33,060 nt of DNA from Coprococcus_A sp051877705 (lineage in GTDB: Bacteria; Bacillota; Clostridia; Lachnospirales; Lachnospiraceae), in assembly GCA_051877705.1 (NCBI GenBank), contig JBJEJD010000193.1, positions 1 through 33,060 on the forward strand. Direction: 5' to 3'. The position numbers and the translations under genes are program-made. Position 1 is the first letter of the stretch. Every line of letters starts with the position of its first letter. Below, piece by piece: positions 22,912-31,025 of this stretch. Under the pieces are notes generated by a model. The model made no database searches. It was given only the letters and a program-made list of their open reading frames with translations, and was not told the origin of the DNA.

Positions 22912-24051
22912 ATGATCTATTTGGATGCTTCGGCAACTTCATTTTTGAAACCGCCTCAGGTGGAGGAAGCAGTCTGCCGTTCTTTCCACACCATCGGCAA
23001 TTCCGGGAGGGGAGCCCATGCACCGACCCTGAATGCCTCACGGCTCATTTATGATACAAGAGAAAAACTGGCCGGATTATTCGGCATATCCGATCCGTCA
23101 CGAATAGCCTTTACCTGCAATGCCACGGAAGCATTGAACATAGCCATAGAAGGGATCGTACAACCGGGCAATCATATCATCACCACTGTCTGCGAGCACA
23201 ACTCCGTCCTCCGCCCTCTTTACCGGCTGGAAAAAGAAGGAACGGAGCTAACCATCCTAAAAGCAGATCGTAAAGGACGCATTGATTATGATGATTTTGA
23301 AAAGTCCCTCAAGCCAAATACAACAGCAGTCATAATCACCCATGCTTCCAATCTGACAGGAAATATTACGGACATTGCCCGGGTATCGTCATTTACAAAG
23401 AAACACGATCTGACACTGATCGTAGATGCTTCCCAGACTGCCGGAACAATTCCCATCGATGTCAGAGAAATGAGAATCGACATCCTCTGCTTTACAGGGC
23501 ATAAGGGGCTTATGGGACCTCAGGGAACCGGCGGCATCTATGTCAGAGAAGGGATCAAATTGCCCCCGCTGAAAACAGGCGGCAGCGGTGTTCACAGCTT
23601 TGATAAAAGTCACCCGTCGGATATGCCAACGGCACTGGAAGCCGGCACATTGAACGGACACGGTATCGCCGGACTAAATGCTTCTCTGGACTTCATCCGG
23701 GGAATCGGCATCCCGGCTATCCACCAGCGTGAAGATATGTTGACCCGGCGCTTTATAAAAGGTGTCTCCTCCATTCCTCAGGTCACGCTTTATGGTGATC
23801 TGGATGCCAGACTCCGGGCGCCCATCGTATCCCTGAATATTGGCAGCATGGACTCCTCCCAGGTCAGCGATATTCTATGGGAGGATTACGAGATCTGCGT
23901 CCGTTCGGGGGCTCATTGTGCCCCTCTCATGCATGAGACCCTTGGAACCGTCCGACAGGGTGCAGTCCGGTTCAGCTTCTCTTATTTTAATACGGAAGAA
24001 GAAATAGACGCGGCCATACAGGCAATAAGAGAACTTTCTGATGAGAACTGA
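22912..24051 (+). CDS. Aminotransferase class V-fold protein, cysteine desulfurase family
   Basis: This 379-residue PLP enzyme is of the NifS/SufS fold. 'MIYLDASATSFLKPPQVEEA' and 'AFTCNATEALNIAIEGIV' are N-terminal landmarks. 'VDASQTAGTIPID' holds the cofactor Asp and 'CFTGHKGLMGPQGTGG' the Schiff-base lysine K198. C336 in 'RSGAHCAPLMHETLGT' is the catalytic cysteine. This type of sequence matches a desulfurase-like subfamily often found near selenium-related genes (recalled as am_tr_V_EF2568). It may supply sulfur or selenium, or it may be a selenocysteine lyase; the substrate is not determined. It lies 18 bases after the activator with an AAGGAG site and is the last gene of the operon. Confidence 0.85.
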   Translation: MIYLDASATSFLKPPQVEEAVCRSFHTIGNSGRGAHAPTLNASRLIYDTREKLAGLFGISDPSRIAFTCNATEALNIAIEGIVQPGNHIITTVCEHNSVLRPLYRLEKEGTELTILKADRKGRIDYDDFEKSLKPNTTAVIITHASNLTGNITDIARVSSFTKKHDLTLIVDASQTAGTIPIDVREMRIDILCFTGHKGLMGPQGTGGIYVREGIKLPPLKTGGSGVHSFDKSHPSDMPTALEAGTLNGHGIAGLNASLDFIRGIGIPAIHQREDMLTRRFIKGVSSIPQVTLYGDLDARLRAPIVSLNIGSMDSSQVSDILWEDYEICVRSGAHCAPLMHETLGTVRQGAVRFSFSYFNTEEEIDAAIQAIRELSDEN

Positions 24052-24123
24052 GCAGTTATATAATCACTGTCATTTTACTCTCTTTCGCCAGTCCTTATTG
24101 TTATATTCAGACAAATATATCAT

Positions 24124-24244
24124 TTGACAAATTCTTAAAATTGTACATTATTCATACAATTTACAGAAATTGTAAATTATATTTTGGCTATTTAGCACAT
24201 AAAACATTTGACAATCAGCCCTTTCTATATGTATAGTGTATAGT
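24124..24244 (+). promoter_or_regulatory. Thiolase promoter with palindromic operator candidate
   Basis: TTGACA (24208-24213) and TATAGT (24232-24237) are spaced by 18 bases. Upstream, AATTTACA (24158-24165), five bases, then TGTAAATT (24171-24178) form a perfect inverted repeat. Another TTGACA lies at 24124-24129. The region between the two genes (24052-24279) holds no gene. The palindrome lies 30 bases upstream of the -35, a position suited to an activator. Confidence 0.55.
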
Positions 24245-24279
24245 ATACATATTAAAAATTCAGCAAAGGGGTGAATACA

Positions 24280-25461
24280 ATGAATAATGTTGTTATCGTA
24301 GGTGCTGCGAGGACACCTGTCGGAGATTTCCTCGGTTCTCTTAAAACAATCGAACCTGTGGACCTTGCTGCCTGTGCCGCACAAGCAGCTCTGGAGAGAG
24401 CTCACGTCGACGTGTCAATGGTACAGGAAGTTGCCTGTGGTATGCTGTATAAACAGGGATTCAAAGGTAATCCGGCCAGACAGGTTCAGCTTGGTCTCGG
24501 TATGCCGGTGGAAGGCTATGCTTATACCATTGACCAGCAGTGTGCTTCCGGCATGAAGGCCTTTGAAACAGCCACACAATCGATTATGTTAGGTAAATCA
24601 GATATTGCTGTGGCCATCGGTGTAGAAAGCATGTCAAATGCGCCTTACATACTGAAAGGTGCAAGAACAGGTTACCGGATGGGTGATGGCGCCCCGGTCA
24701 TTGACAGTATGCTGTCTGATGGCCTTGTCTGTGCTATGATGGGCTACCACATGGGTGTTACTGCTGAAAATCTTGCAAAAAAATATGATATCTCCCGCCG
24801 CGAGCAGGATGAACTGGCGTTTCTCAGCCATACAAGAGCAATTAAGGCCCAGGACAACGGTATTTTTATTCCTGAAATAGCACCTGTTACAGTAAATACT
24901 AAAAAAGGCTCTACAATTGTCAGTCAGGATGAACATCCCCGCAGAGATATATCAATTGAGAAATTAGCCTCATTAAAACCTGCCTTTTTAAAAGACGGCA
25001 CTGTCACTGCCGGAAATGCCTCCGGTGTCAATGATGGCGCTGCAGCCGTTGTCTTAATGAGCGAAAGCAAGGCAAAAGAATTGAATCTTACACCTTTAGC
25101 AAAGGTTCTCGCAACTGCAAACGCAGGTGTAGATCCAGGTATTATGGGCATCGGTCCCGTTCCTGCTATTCAAAAAGCCTTAAATTATGCCGATTTAAAA
25201 CTGAATGATATTGGATACTTCGAAATCAACGAAGCCTTTGCTGCACAGTTTTTAGCATGCAACCGGGAACTGAAGCTTGATATGGATAAAGTAAACGGCA
25301 ATGGTTCCGGCATCAGTCTTGGTCATCCTGTTGGCTGTACCGGTGTCAGAATTATTGTATCCCTTATTTATGAAATGCGTCGAAGAGGCCAGCAGCTCGG
25401 TGCAGCTTCCCTCTGTGTTGGAGGCGGACCTGCAATGGCAACCATACTGCAGGCACTCTAA
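24280..25461 (+). CDS. Acetyl-CoA acetyltransferase (thiolase)
   Basis: The 393-residue product has the usual thiolase length. It condenses two acetyl-CoA to acetoacetyl-CoA or runs in reverse. The acyl-accepting C88 is in 'TIDQQCASGMKAFETATQSI', the conserved His in 'GSGISLGHPVGCTG' and the second catalytic Cys in 'ASLCVGGGPAMATI'. I chose ATG 24280 with AAAGGGGTGAATACA upstream over a GTG at 24271. It has its own promoter and is not in a cluster with crotonase or hydroxybutyryl-CoA dehydrogenase, so a full butyrate pathway is not shown here. It could also act on other acyl-CoAs. Confidence 0.93.
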   Translation: MNNVVIVGAARTPVGDFLGSLKTIEPVDLAACAAQAALERAHVDVSMVQEVACGMLYKQGFKGNPARQVQLGLGMPVEGYAYTIDQQCASGMKAFETATQSIMLGKSDIAVAIGVESMSNAPYILKGARTGYRMGDGAPVIDSMLSDGLVCAMMGYHMGVTAENLAKKYDISRREQDELAFLSHTRAIKAQDNGIFIPEIAPVTVNTKKGSTIVSQDEHPRRDISIEKLASLKPAFLKDGTVTAGNASGVNDGAAAVVLMSESKAKELNLTPLAKVLATANAGVDPGIMGIGPVPAIQKALNYADLKLNDIGYFEINEAFAAQFLACNRELKLDMDKVNGNGSGISLGHPVGCTGVRIIVSLIYEMRRRGQQLGAASLCVGGGPAMATILQAL

Positions 25462-25496
25462 AGATGCGAAATAATTAAAAAAGCCCCCTATTATAA

Positions 25497-25538
25497 AACA
25501 GGAGTGGATCAGCTGACTTAACAGATTCACTCCTTGTT
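25497..25538. terminator. Bidirectional terminator after thiolase
   Basis: AACAGGAGTG (from 25497) pairs with CACTCCTTGTT (to 25538), extended by GATC/GATT bases around an inner loop. T-rich sequence follows on both strands (TATTTAT on plus, TTTTAT then GGGGGCTTTTTT on minus). It separates the plus-strand thiolase from the minus-strand small gene and ABC operon. Confidence 0.65.
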
Positions 25539-25674
25539 ATTTATGATGGTCCCACTGTTCCAGACCATGGATTTCCCTCAGATTATCCGTCAGGAAAACA
25601 TCAATCCTTCCCATAAGGAAATATCCCAATATACCCGCACCTGCAAATGCTATCGAAAATAAAATTACCGTCAT
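25537..25674 (-). CDS. 45-residue single-span membrane protein
   Basis: ATG 25674 with GGGAGGGAAATAAA upstream opens 45 codons beginning MTVILFSIAFAGAGILGYFL, a clear transmembrane helix. A charged tail follows: MGRIDVFLTDNLREIHGLEQ, then WDHHK. It lies downstream of the ABC transporter operon on the same strand (about 105 bases after the permease). I do not recognise it. The good ribosome site and helix-plus-soluble-tail design make it a believable small membrane protein, perhaps an accessory of the exporter. Confidence 0.55.
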   Translation of the reverse strand: MTVILFSIAFAGAGILGYFLMGRIDVFLTDNLREIHGLEQWDHHK

Positions 25675-25778
25675 TTTATTTCCCTCCCATCTGCTTCCAT
25701 TGTACAACCGAATAAATAAATTCTGTGTAAATGAATGGCTTTGGGTATTAAAACCATATTAAAATTTTAAAGACCTCC

Positions 25779-26567
25779 TTATGCAGCAATATCCTTGCTA
25801 TTATACCGGACATAGCCTACTGCCGCACCAAGAATAGCCACTGCAATACCGATTCCCATCAGTGTCAGATTCAGCTCCTTATCCGCCACGATGGCCGACG
25901 CCTCCGCATAGGTATACGGTGTCAGATATTTCAGAAAATCCAGATCATCTGAAATATTGTAGATGATATTAACAAAATAGAATACCGCCGCCAGTCCGAG
26001 ACCAATGCCGATGCCGCCTCTCTTCAGGAAAGCGGATATTCCGAAGCAGATACATGCCAGCTCCAGCTGGAGGATCAGAAAAGCCAGATGTAAAAGGGCA
26101 AATACGTCCCACTCTGCCGACTCACCGATCAGCATAATGGATATGATACTGCCCGCAGCAACAACCACATTAAAGATCAGCACCTGCAGGATAACAGCCA
26201 GAAGCTTTTCTGTCAAAACCCTTGTTCTGCTCACCGGATGGGTCAGAAGAAATTCCGCCGTCCGGTCCTTCTCCTCATTGGCCAGAGCGGAGATCCCCAG
26301 GAATGCCGCATAGAATCCGCCTCCAATACCAAGAATATTACCGCATTCTATGGCATAAAATCCCATCAAATCACCAAAGCTTACCCTGTCCATTCCGAAA
26401 GCTGCTGTGAAACCGCCCATGTTAGCAAACATATCCGAAACATCTTCCATCTGTCCCTTCATCTCCGGGAAGAGCACAACGCATATGACAACCATAAAAG
26501 CAGTCGCTGCTGTCCATATGATGAGTGACATGAGGCCCTGCCTCATTTCTTTTCCAAATACTGTCAT
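25779..26567 (-). CDS. ABC-2 type transporter permease
   Basis: A 262-residue membrane protein with about six hydrophobic helices. It starts 'MTVFGKEMRQGLMSLIIWTA' and contains 'TAEFLLTHPVSRTRVLTEKL', the cytoplasmic 'LLTxPVSR' segment common in ABC-2 permeases, followed by several further spans. It forms an exporter with the ATPase gene upstream, whose stop it overlaps by four bases. The substrate is unknown; peptide, lipid or drug export are the usual options. Confidence 0.88.
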   Translation of the reverse strand: MTVFGKEMRQGLMSLIIWTAATAFMVVICVVLFPEMKGQMEDVSDMFANMGGFTAAFGMDRVSFGDLMGFYAIECGNILGIGGGFYAAFLGISALANEEKDRTAEFLLTHPVSRTRVLTEKLLAVILQVLIFNVVVAAGSIISIMLIGESAEWDVFALLHLAFLILQLELACICFGISAFLKRGGIGIGLGLAAVFYFVNIIYNISDDLDFLKYLTPYTYAEASAIVADKELNLTLMGIGIAVAILGAAVGYVRYNSKDIAA

Positions 26568-27448
26568 TCTTCTTTTCCCTCCCCCTGATAATAATGCAGA
26601 AACACTTCTTCCAGCTCCGGTTCTGTGATCGTCAGATCATCCATTGGCAGAGACTCCAGCTGATAAAGCAGCTTTTTAATATCTCCCTGATAGAGAAAGC
26701 TGACCACATTGTCTCCAGTACTGACAGATTTCCCCTCCATGCCTTCCGGGAGACGGGATATGCCGTGTATGGTCACGCGACGGGCAGTTGTCTTCGTCAA
26801 TGCCTCCACTTTGTCACAGGCAATCAGCTTTCCTTCCCGGATAATGGCCGCACGATTACAATGGTGCTGTATCTCTGATAACACATGAGAAGACAGGAAA
26901 ACCGTCGCTCCGGATCTTTTCTTCTCCTCTATCAAATCAAAGAATTCCTTCTGAATGAGCGGATCCAGACCACTGGTGGGTTCGTCAAAAACATAAAGCT
27001 CCGGATCATGCTGCATGGCACACACAATTGCCACCTTCTTCCTGTTTCCCAGGGATAATTCGTCTATTCTTCTGCCTGTATCGAGATTCAGACGTTCACA
27101 AAGACTTTTTGCAGCCGCAGAACAATCCTTCTTCCTGAGGCCGGCAGATAAAGCAATGATATCCCGGACCTTCATTCTTCCATAGAACATGGCCTCCGAC
27201 GGCATGTACCCCACATTTTTCAGATACTCTCTGTTCTTTGTCCCCACATCCTGACCCAGCATCTCTCCATGGCCCGAATCCGCAGATATGAGTCCCAGCA
27301 GTATCCTGATGGTCGTACTCTTTCCCGCGCCATTCGGACCGATAAATCCAAATATATCTCCCTTTTCCACTGCCAGATTTAAATCAATGATCCCTCTGTG
27401 CTTTCCATAATATTTTGTCAGATTTTCTGTTCTTATGACAGTATTCAT
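26564..27448 (-). CDS. ABC transporter ATP-binding protein
   Basis: The product is 294 residues. Walker A is 'GFIGPNGAGKSTTIRILLGL' at about 35-54. The ABC signature is 'IDELSLGNRKKVAIVCAMQH' (LSLGN variant) and Walker B with the D-loop is 'LYVFDEPTSGLDPL'. The switch His is in 'VFLSSHVLSEIQHHC'. The last ~80 residues form the extra domain seen in ABC-2 exporter ATPases. It overlaps the TetR stop and the permease start by four bases each, making a tight three-gene operon. Confidence 0.95.
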   Translation of the reverse strand: MNTVIRTENLTKYYGKHRGIIDLNLAVEKGDIFGFIGPNGAGKSTTIRILLGLISADSGHGEMLGQDVGTKNREYLKNVGYMPSEAMFYGRMKVRDIIALSAGLRKKDCSAAAKSLCERLNLDTGRRIDELSLGNRKKVAIVCAMQHDPELYVFDEPTSGLDPLIQKEFFDLIEEKKRSGATVFLSSHVLSEIQHHCNRAAIIREGKLIACDKVEALTKTTARRVTIHGISRLPEGMEGKSVSTGDNVVSFLYQGDIKKLLYQLESLPMDDLTITEPELEEVFLHYYQGEGKEE

Positions 27449-28062
27449 TCATTTCCCTCCCTCAGATATACTTTTTTCCAGAAATCCATCATTCTCCTGA
27501 AATCCTTCTCAACCTTATCCCAATCCGGATCTCCTTTCTGGATCATTTCCCACATATAGCCTTCCGCTGCCCAATACATTTCCTGATACATCATCCCCAG
27601 ATCAATATCGGGACGAAATTCCTCCGGATTAATTTCCAGATAAAATCTTCCATCCTTTTCATGTACATGTCTCTGATAACTTTCCTGAATGGAAGGCGCA
27701 ACATCCGGATCCTTCTCATAAAAAGCCTTCATAGTAAATGCTGTCAGATCCGGATATTCTCTCATAATCTTCATCTTGGCCTCCAGTCCCCGTTCCATCA
27801 TTTCAAACAGGCCTTCCGGCTCATAACATTGCTCATCTTCCATTACCTGCAGCGTCATTCGCGCAGCTTCCTCCCAGAGGAACAGATACAACTCTCTTTT
27901 ATTATGAAAATAATGAAATAAAAGCGATTTGCTGATGCCGGCTTCCGCCGCAATCTCACCCACAGGACTCTTTTTATAACTGTTCTGACTGAACACCTTA
28001 TAGCCTGCATTAATGATCCGCTGCCGCTTCTCCTTCGGCAGATCAAAGAATTTTTCGTTCAT
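27445..28062 (-). CDS. TetR family regulator of the ABC exporter operon
   Basis: The product is 205 residues. The N-terminal HTH is at about 10-55: 'KRQRIINAGYKVFSQNSYKK', 'SPVGEIAAEAGISKSLLFHY', then 'FHNKRELYLFLWEEA'. The rest is the helical ligand domain. I chose ATG 28062, which has TGGGAGGGGCCT upstream, over an in-frame ATG at 28134 that lies in the operator region. It is the first gene of the exporter operon and most likely represses it until a ligand, perhaps the exported compound, binds. Confidence 0.9.
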   Translation of the reverse strand: MNEKFFDLPKEKRQRIINAGYKVFSQNSYKKSPVGEIAAEAGISKSLLFHYFHNKRELYLFLWEEAARMTLQVMEDEQCYEPEGLFEMMERGLEAKMKIMREYPDLTAFTMKAFYEKDPDVAPSIQESYQRHVHEKDGRFYLEINPEEFRPDIDLGMMYQEMYWAAEGYMWEMIQKGDPDWDKVEKDFRRMMDFWKKVYLREGNE

Positions 28063-28073
28063 AGGCCCCTCCC

Positions 28074-28114
28074 ATTGACCGCTTCGGTTAATTATAATTA
28101 TACGCCATTGACCG
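28074..28114 (-). promoter_or_regulatory. TetR operator and promoter
   Basis: ATTGACCG-CTT-CGGTTAAT (28074-28092) is a near-perfect palindrome. A second half-site ATTGACCG follows at 28107-28114. Between them are two overlapping TATAAT-type -10 sequences (28091-28102). The arrangement suits a repressor that covers the start of transcription. No good -35 was seen. Confidence 0.5.
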
Positions 28115-28156
28115 TTTTTGAGAAGACCCCTCACACCTGTTTTGCATTAAAATTGT

Positions 28157-28208
28157 ATAAAGAAACAGGGTTATTGCACCACACGATACAATAACCCTGT
28201 TTCTTTAT
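28157..28208 (-). terminator. Terminator of the 2-hydroxyacid dehydrogenase gene
   Basis: ATAAAGAAACAGGGTTATTG and its perfect 20-base complement (ending at 28208) enclose a 12-base loop. On the minus strand the stem ends in a T-rich run (TTTCTTTAT, then TTTT further on). It lies about 30 bases after the stop at 28240. Confidence 0.8.
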
Positions 28209-28239
28209 CAAAAATGACTATTCAGTCTGCTGCTGTCCA

Positions 28240-29205
28240 TCAATTGTTGACCACATTCACAGGCTTTCCCTCTATAAAAGCCCGGATATTCTCTGCCGTA
28301 ATGTCCATGATCCGCTGTCTGGCCGCTTTCGCCGCCCATGAAATATGAGGCGTGATCAGGCAATTTCTGGCCTTCAGCAGCGGATTGTCTCCCCTGATCG
28401 GTTCTGTTGAGACAACATCCAGACCCGCAGCATAGACCTTGCCGCTGTTTAATGCATCCGCCAGATCCTGCTCCACCACAAGGCCGCCGCGGCTGTTATT
28501 GATGATAATAACACCATCCTTCATCTTCGCAATATTGTCTCTGTTGATAATACCTGCCGTATCAGGGAACATCGGACAATGCAGGAAGATCACATCGGAT
28601 GTTTTCAGAAGTGTATCCAAATCCACATATTCTGCCAATTTTGCACCGCTTTCACTCTCAAATCGGTCATAGGCAATCACTTTCATATCCATGGCACCGA
28701 GGATCCGCGCCGTTGTCTGGCCGATTCTGCCAAGGCCAATGATACCTGCTGTCTGCCCCGCAAGCTCGATCATCGGATAATCCCAGTAACACCAGTCTTC
28801 GTGATGCTCCCATTTGCCGGCTTTCACGGTCTCGTCATGATGGGCATAATGGGAACATATCTCCAGCAGAAGTCCCACCGCATACTGGCCCACGATCTGA
28901 GTCCCGTAGGTAGGAACATTCATGACCGCAATTCCCTTTTCCCGGGCATATTCGTAATCGACCACATTATATCCTGTTGCAAGAACCGCAATGGCCTTCA
29001 GATTCGGGCACCGGTCCATGGTTGTCTTTGAGATCGGTGTTTTGTTAATAACTGCTATATCCGCATTTCCAAGCCGTTCTGCAATGACAGGGGCATCCAC
29101 ATAGGATGTGCGGTCATAAACAACAACCTCTCCCAGCCTCTCCAATGGTTCCCAGCTCAGGTCTCCCGGATTCTCCGTATAACCGTCAAGTACTACAATC
29201 TTCAT
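28240..29205 (-). CDS. D-2-hydroxyacid dehydrogenase, glycerate dehydrogenase / hydroxypyruvate reductase type
   Basis: The product is 321 residues. The NAD-binding motif is 'AGIIGLGRIGQTTARILGAM' at about 148-167. Catalytic Arg is in 'IINNSRGGLVVEQDLADALN', Glu in 'DVVSTEPIRGDNPLL' and His in 'LITPHISWAAKAARQRIMDI'. The N-terminal 'MKIVVLDGYTENPGDLSWEP' is the typical start of HprA-like glycerate dehydrogenases, so hydroxypyruvate or glyoxylate reduction is the best guess. The true substrate cannot be read from sequence. ATG 29205 has CAAGGAGGAAATGAT upstream. It follows the aldo/keto reductase gene by 16 bases and is probably co-transcribed with it. Confidence 0.9.
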   Translation of the reverse strand: MKIVVLDGYTENPGDLSWEPLERLGEVVVYDRTSYVDAPVIAERLGNADIAVINKTPISKTTMDRCPNLKAIAVLATGYNVVDYEYAREKGIAVMNVPTYGTQIVGQYAVGLLLEICSHYAHHDETVKAGKWEHHEDWCYWDYPMIELAGQTAGIIGLGRIGQTTARILGAMDMKVIAYDRFESESGAKLAEYVDLDTLLKTSDVIFLHCPMFPDTAGIINRDNIAKMKDGVIIINNSRGGLVVEQDLADALNSGKVYAAGLDVVSTEPIRGDNPLLKARNCLITPHISWAAKAARQRIMDITAENIRAFIEGKPVNVVNN

Positions 29206-29221
29206 ATCATTTCCTCCTTGT

Positions 29222-30388
29222 CTATTTTCTGAACATACCCTGTGCAAAAAAGGCTATTATCTTATATATTGGATTCTCCATATGCCGGATGACCTGCTCC
29301 AGCTCCTTCCTTATGGAAATACCCTGAGGGCAATGTTTCTCACACTTCCCACATTTCCTGCAGCGGGATGCATTCGTCCGCTCCGCCCTGAAAGTCGTGC
29401 ACATCAGATATTCCCGCATCCCCGTAAAGAAATTATCTGTATAACGGACATTATAACAGCGAAAGGCTCCGGGAATATCCACTCCGAAAGGACAGGGCTG
29501 ACAATAGCCGCAGCCGGTACATGGTACCTTCATCTTCTCGTTGATGGCCTTGCGCACCTGTACAAACAGCTGCTCATCCTGTTCTGTCAATTCTCCCACG
29601 CAAACAGATTCTGCAATACGAATATTCTCCTTCAGCATATCCATGGAATTCATACCCGACAGAACGACAGATACCCCCGGCTGATTCCACAGCCAGCGAA
29701 GCCCCCACTCAGCAGGACTGCGTTTTGGTTCTGCCTTTTCAAAAAGCGCCGCCGCCTTCTTCGGCAGTCCATTGACCAGACGTCCGCCGCGAAGAGGTTC
29801 CATGATAATGACCGGAATCCCCTTCTTCGCCGCATATTCCACACCTTCCCGGCCGGCCTGACTGTTTTCATCCATATAATTATACTGAACCTGACAAAAT
29901 TCCCAATCCCATGCATCCAGAAGTTCGATAAAGTTCCTGGTATTGCCATGATAGGAAAAGCCGATCCTGCGGATCTGCCCACTGTCCTTCTTCGCTTTGA
30001 TCCATTCAAGGATTCCCATCCTGACCAGCTTCTCCCAGATATGTATATCCGGCAGCATATGCATCAGATAGTTATCAACATAATCTGTCCGAAGCCGCCT
30101 CAGCTGCTCCTGAAATAATTTTTCTATCTCTTCCACAGAATGAATCATATAATGGGGCATCTTGGTCGCAATCTGCACCTGCTCCCGCCAGTGGTTCTTC
30201 TCCAGCAGTTCCCCGAGAACTTTTTCATTTCCTTTATAAATATAAGCCGTATCAAAATAATTGATGCCGTGTTCAATGGCATAGGCCAGCTCCCGTTCTG
30301 TCTCTTCCATATCCACACCATTTCCCTTCTTCGGAAAACGCAAACATCCAAAGCCCAACACTGACCATCCATTCATTCTGTACTCCAT
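29222..30388 (-). CDS. Aldo/keto reductase with C-terminal ferredoxin-like 4Fe-4S domain
   Basis: The product is 388 residues. The aldo/keto reductase barrel begins 'MEYRMNGWSVLGFGCLRFPK'. It shows the tetrad D and Y in 'INYFDTAYIYKGNE', K in 'IATKMPHY' and H in 'YVDNYLMHMLPD'. The last ~100 residues add an iron-sulfur region: 'CTGCGYCQPCPFGVDIP' and 'CRKCGKCEKHCPQGI', two 4Fe-4S motifs. This fusion is common in anaerobes, where electrons may come from ferredoxin rather than NADPH; the substrate is unknown. ATG 30388 is preferred because of AGAAGGAGACGATTT upstream. Confidence 0.92.
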   Translation of the reverse strand: MEYRMNGWSVLGFGCLRFPKKGNGVDMEETERELAYAIEHGINYFDTAYIYKGNEKVLGELLEKNHWREQVQIATKMPHYMIHSVEEIEKLFQEQLRRLRTDYVDNYLMHMLPDIHIWEKLVRMGILEWIKAKKDSGQIRRIGFSYHGNTRNFIELLDAWDWEFCQVQYNYMDENSQAGREGVEYAAKKGIPVIIMEPLRGGRLVNGLPKKAAALFEKAEPKRSPAEWGLRWLWNQPGVSVVLSGMNSMDMLKENIRIAESVCVGELTEQDEQLFVQVRKAINEKMKVPCTGCGYCQPCPFGVDIPGAFRCYNVRYTDNFFTGMREYLMCTTFRAERTNASRCRKCGKCEKHCPQGISIRKELEQVIRHMENPIYKIIAFFAQGMFRK

Positions 30389-30424
30389 AAATCGTCTCCT
30401 TCTCCACCTCACCAATTTTTATTC

Positions 30425-30509
30425 AGTATACCACATTCTTCCCTGAATGCACAATCTCCCAAAAATTCAATGCCATGCTATTGAATTTTACGCCCATTAA
30501 TGCTATACT
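30425..30509. promoter_or_regulatory. Divergent promoters and palindromic operator between reductase and MarR genes
   Basis: AAAATTCAAT (30462-30471), eight bases, ATTGAATTTT (30480-30489) is a perfect palindrome of MarR-operator size. Its right half overlaps the -35 TTGAAT (30481-30486) of the MarR gene, which has TATACT at 30504-30509 (17-base spacing). For the reductase (minus) TTGTGC (30449-30454) and TATACT (30425-30430) are 18 bases apart. A repressor at the palindrome would block the MarR promoter directly and could affect the other. Confidence 0.7.
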
Positions 30510-30571
30510 CAATGCGACAAAAAAATCCATATTTTACATTATATATATCTTATTATTTGGGGAGAAAATCT

Positions 30572-30994
30572 ATGATCCAAGCTGAAAAATGTGCACCTCT
30601 GATCCGACAGATTCATGCTGCCATGGAAAAGGACGCTAATAATGCCCTAAGAGAGAACGATCTGACGGTTTCACAGATCTACCTCCTTATGGCACTGAAG
30701 GAAAGCCCCGAAGGCTCCTGTTCTCTGAAGGAAATGGAAAAACTCCTGCAGATCGGACAATCAACAACAGTCGGTATTGTTAAAAGACTTCAGCAAAAGG
30801 GCTTTGTCACCTGCAGCCGCGATACAGAGGACAAACGTATTAAAATAGTATCCATAACCCCGGAAGGTCACCATATCTGCGATGAAGCCCGCACATGTAT
30901 GAACAAAACACTGGAACGTCTGACCCGGGGACTTACGGATCAGGAAAAAACATATCTGCTGCTTCTTCTTCAGAAGGTACAGCAGAATTTTTAA
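30572..30994 (+). CDS. MarR family transcriptional regulator
   Basis: A 140-residue winged-helix protein of normal MarR length. The DNA-binding region spans about 30-100: 'LTVSQIYLLMALKESPEGSC', 'LKEMEKLLQIGQSTTVGIVK', and the wing 'KGFVTCSRDTEDKRIKIVSI' with the conserved D-x-R (EDKR) and 'TPEGHHIC'. ATG 30572 with GGGGAGAAAATCT upstream is chosen over an in-frame ATG at 30500 that overlaps the promoter. It lies 31 bases before the giant activase gene in the same direction and probably controls it. Two cysteines are present (in TCSR and HICDEARTC), so redox sensing is possible but unproven. Confidence 0.9.
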   Translation: MIQAEKCAPLIRQIHAAMEKDANNALRENDLTVSQIYLLMALKESPEGSCSLKEMEKLLQIGQSTTVGIVKRLQQKGFVTCSRDTEDKRIKIVSITPEGHHICDEARTCMNKTLERLTRGLTDQEKTYLLLLLQKVQQNF

Positions 30995-31025
30995 AAGAAG
31001 CAATAGAAATACAGGAGTACAAAAG

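Noticed and set aside
24158..24178. Rex (NADH-sensing) operator before the thiolase
   Set aside because: The palindrome lacks the TTGTTAA / TTAACAA arms of the consensus as I know it.
29282..30118. 278-codon plus-strand frame opposite the aldo/keto reductase
   Set aside because: Antisense shadow; the minus-strand gene has intact catalytic and iron-sulfur motifs and a good ribosome site.
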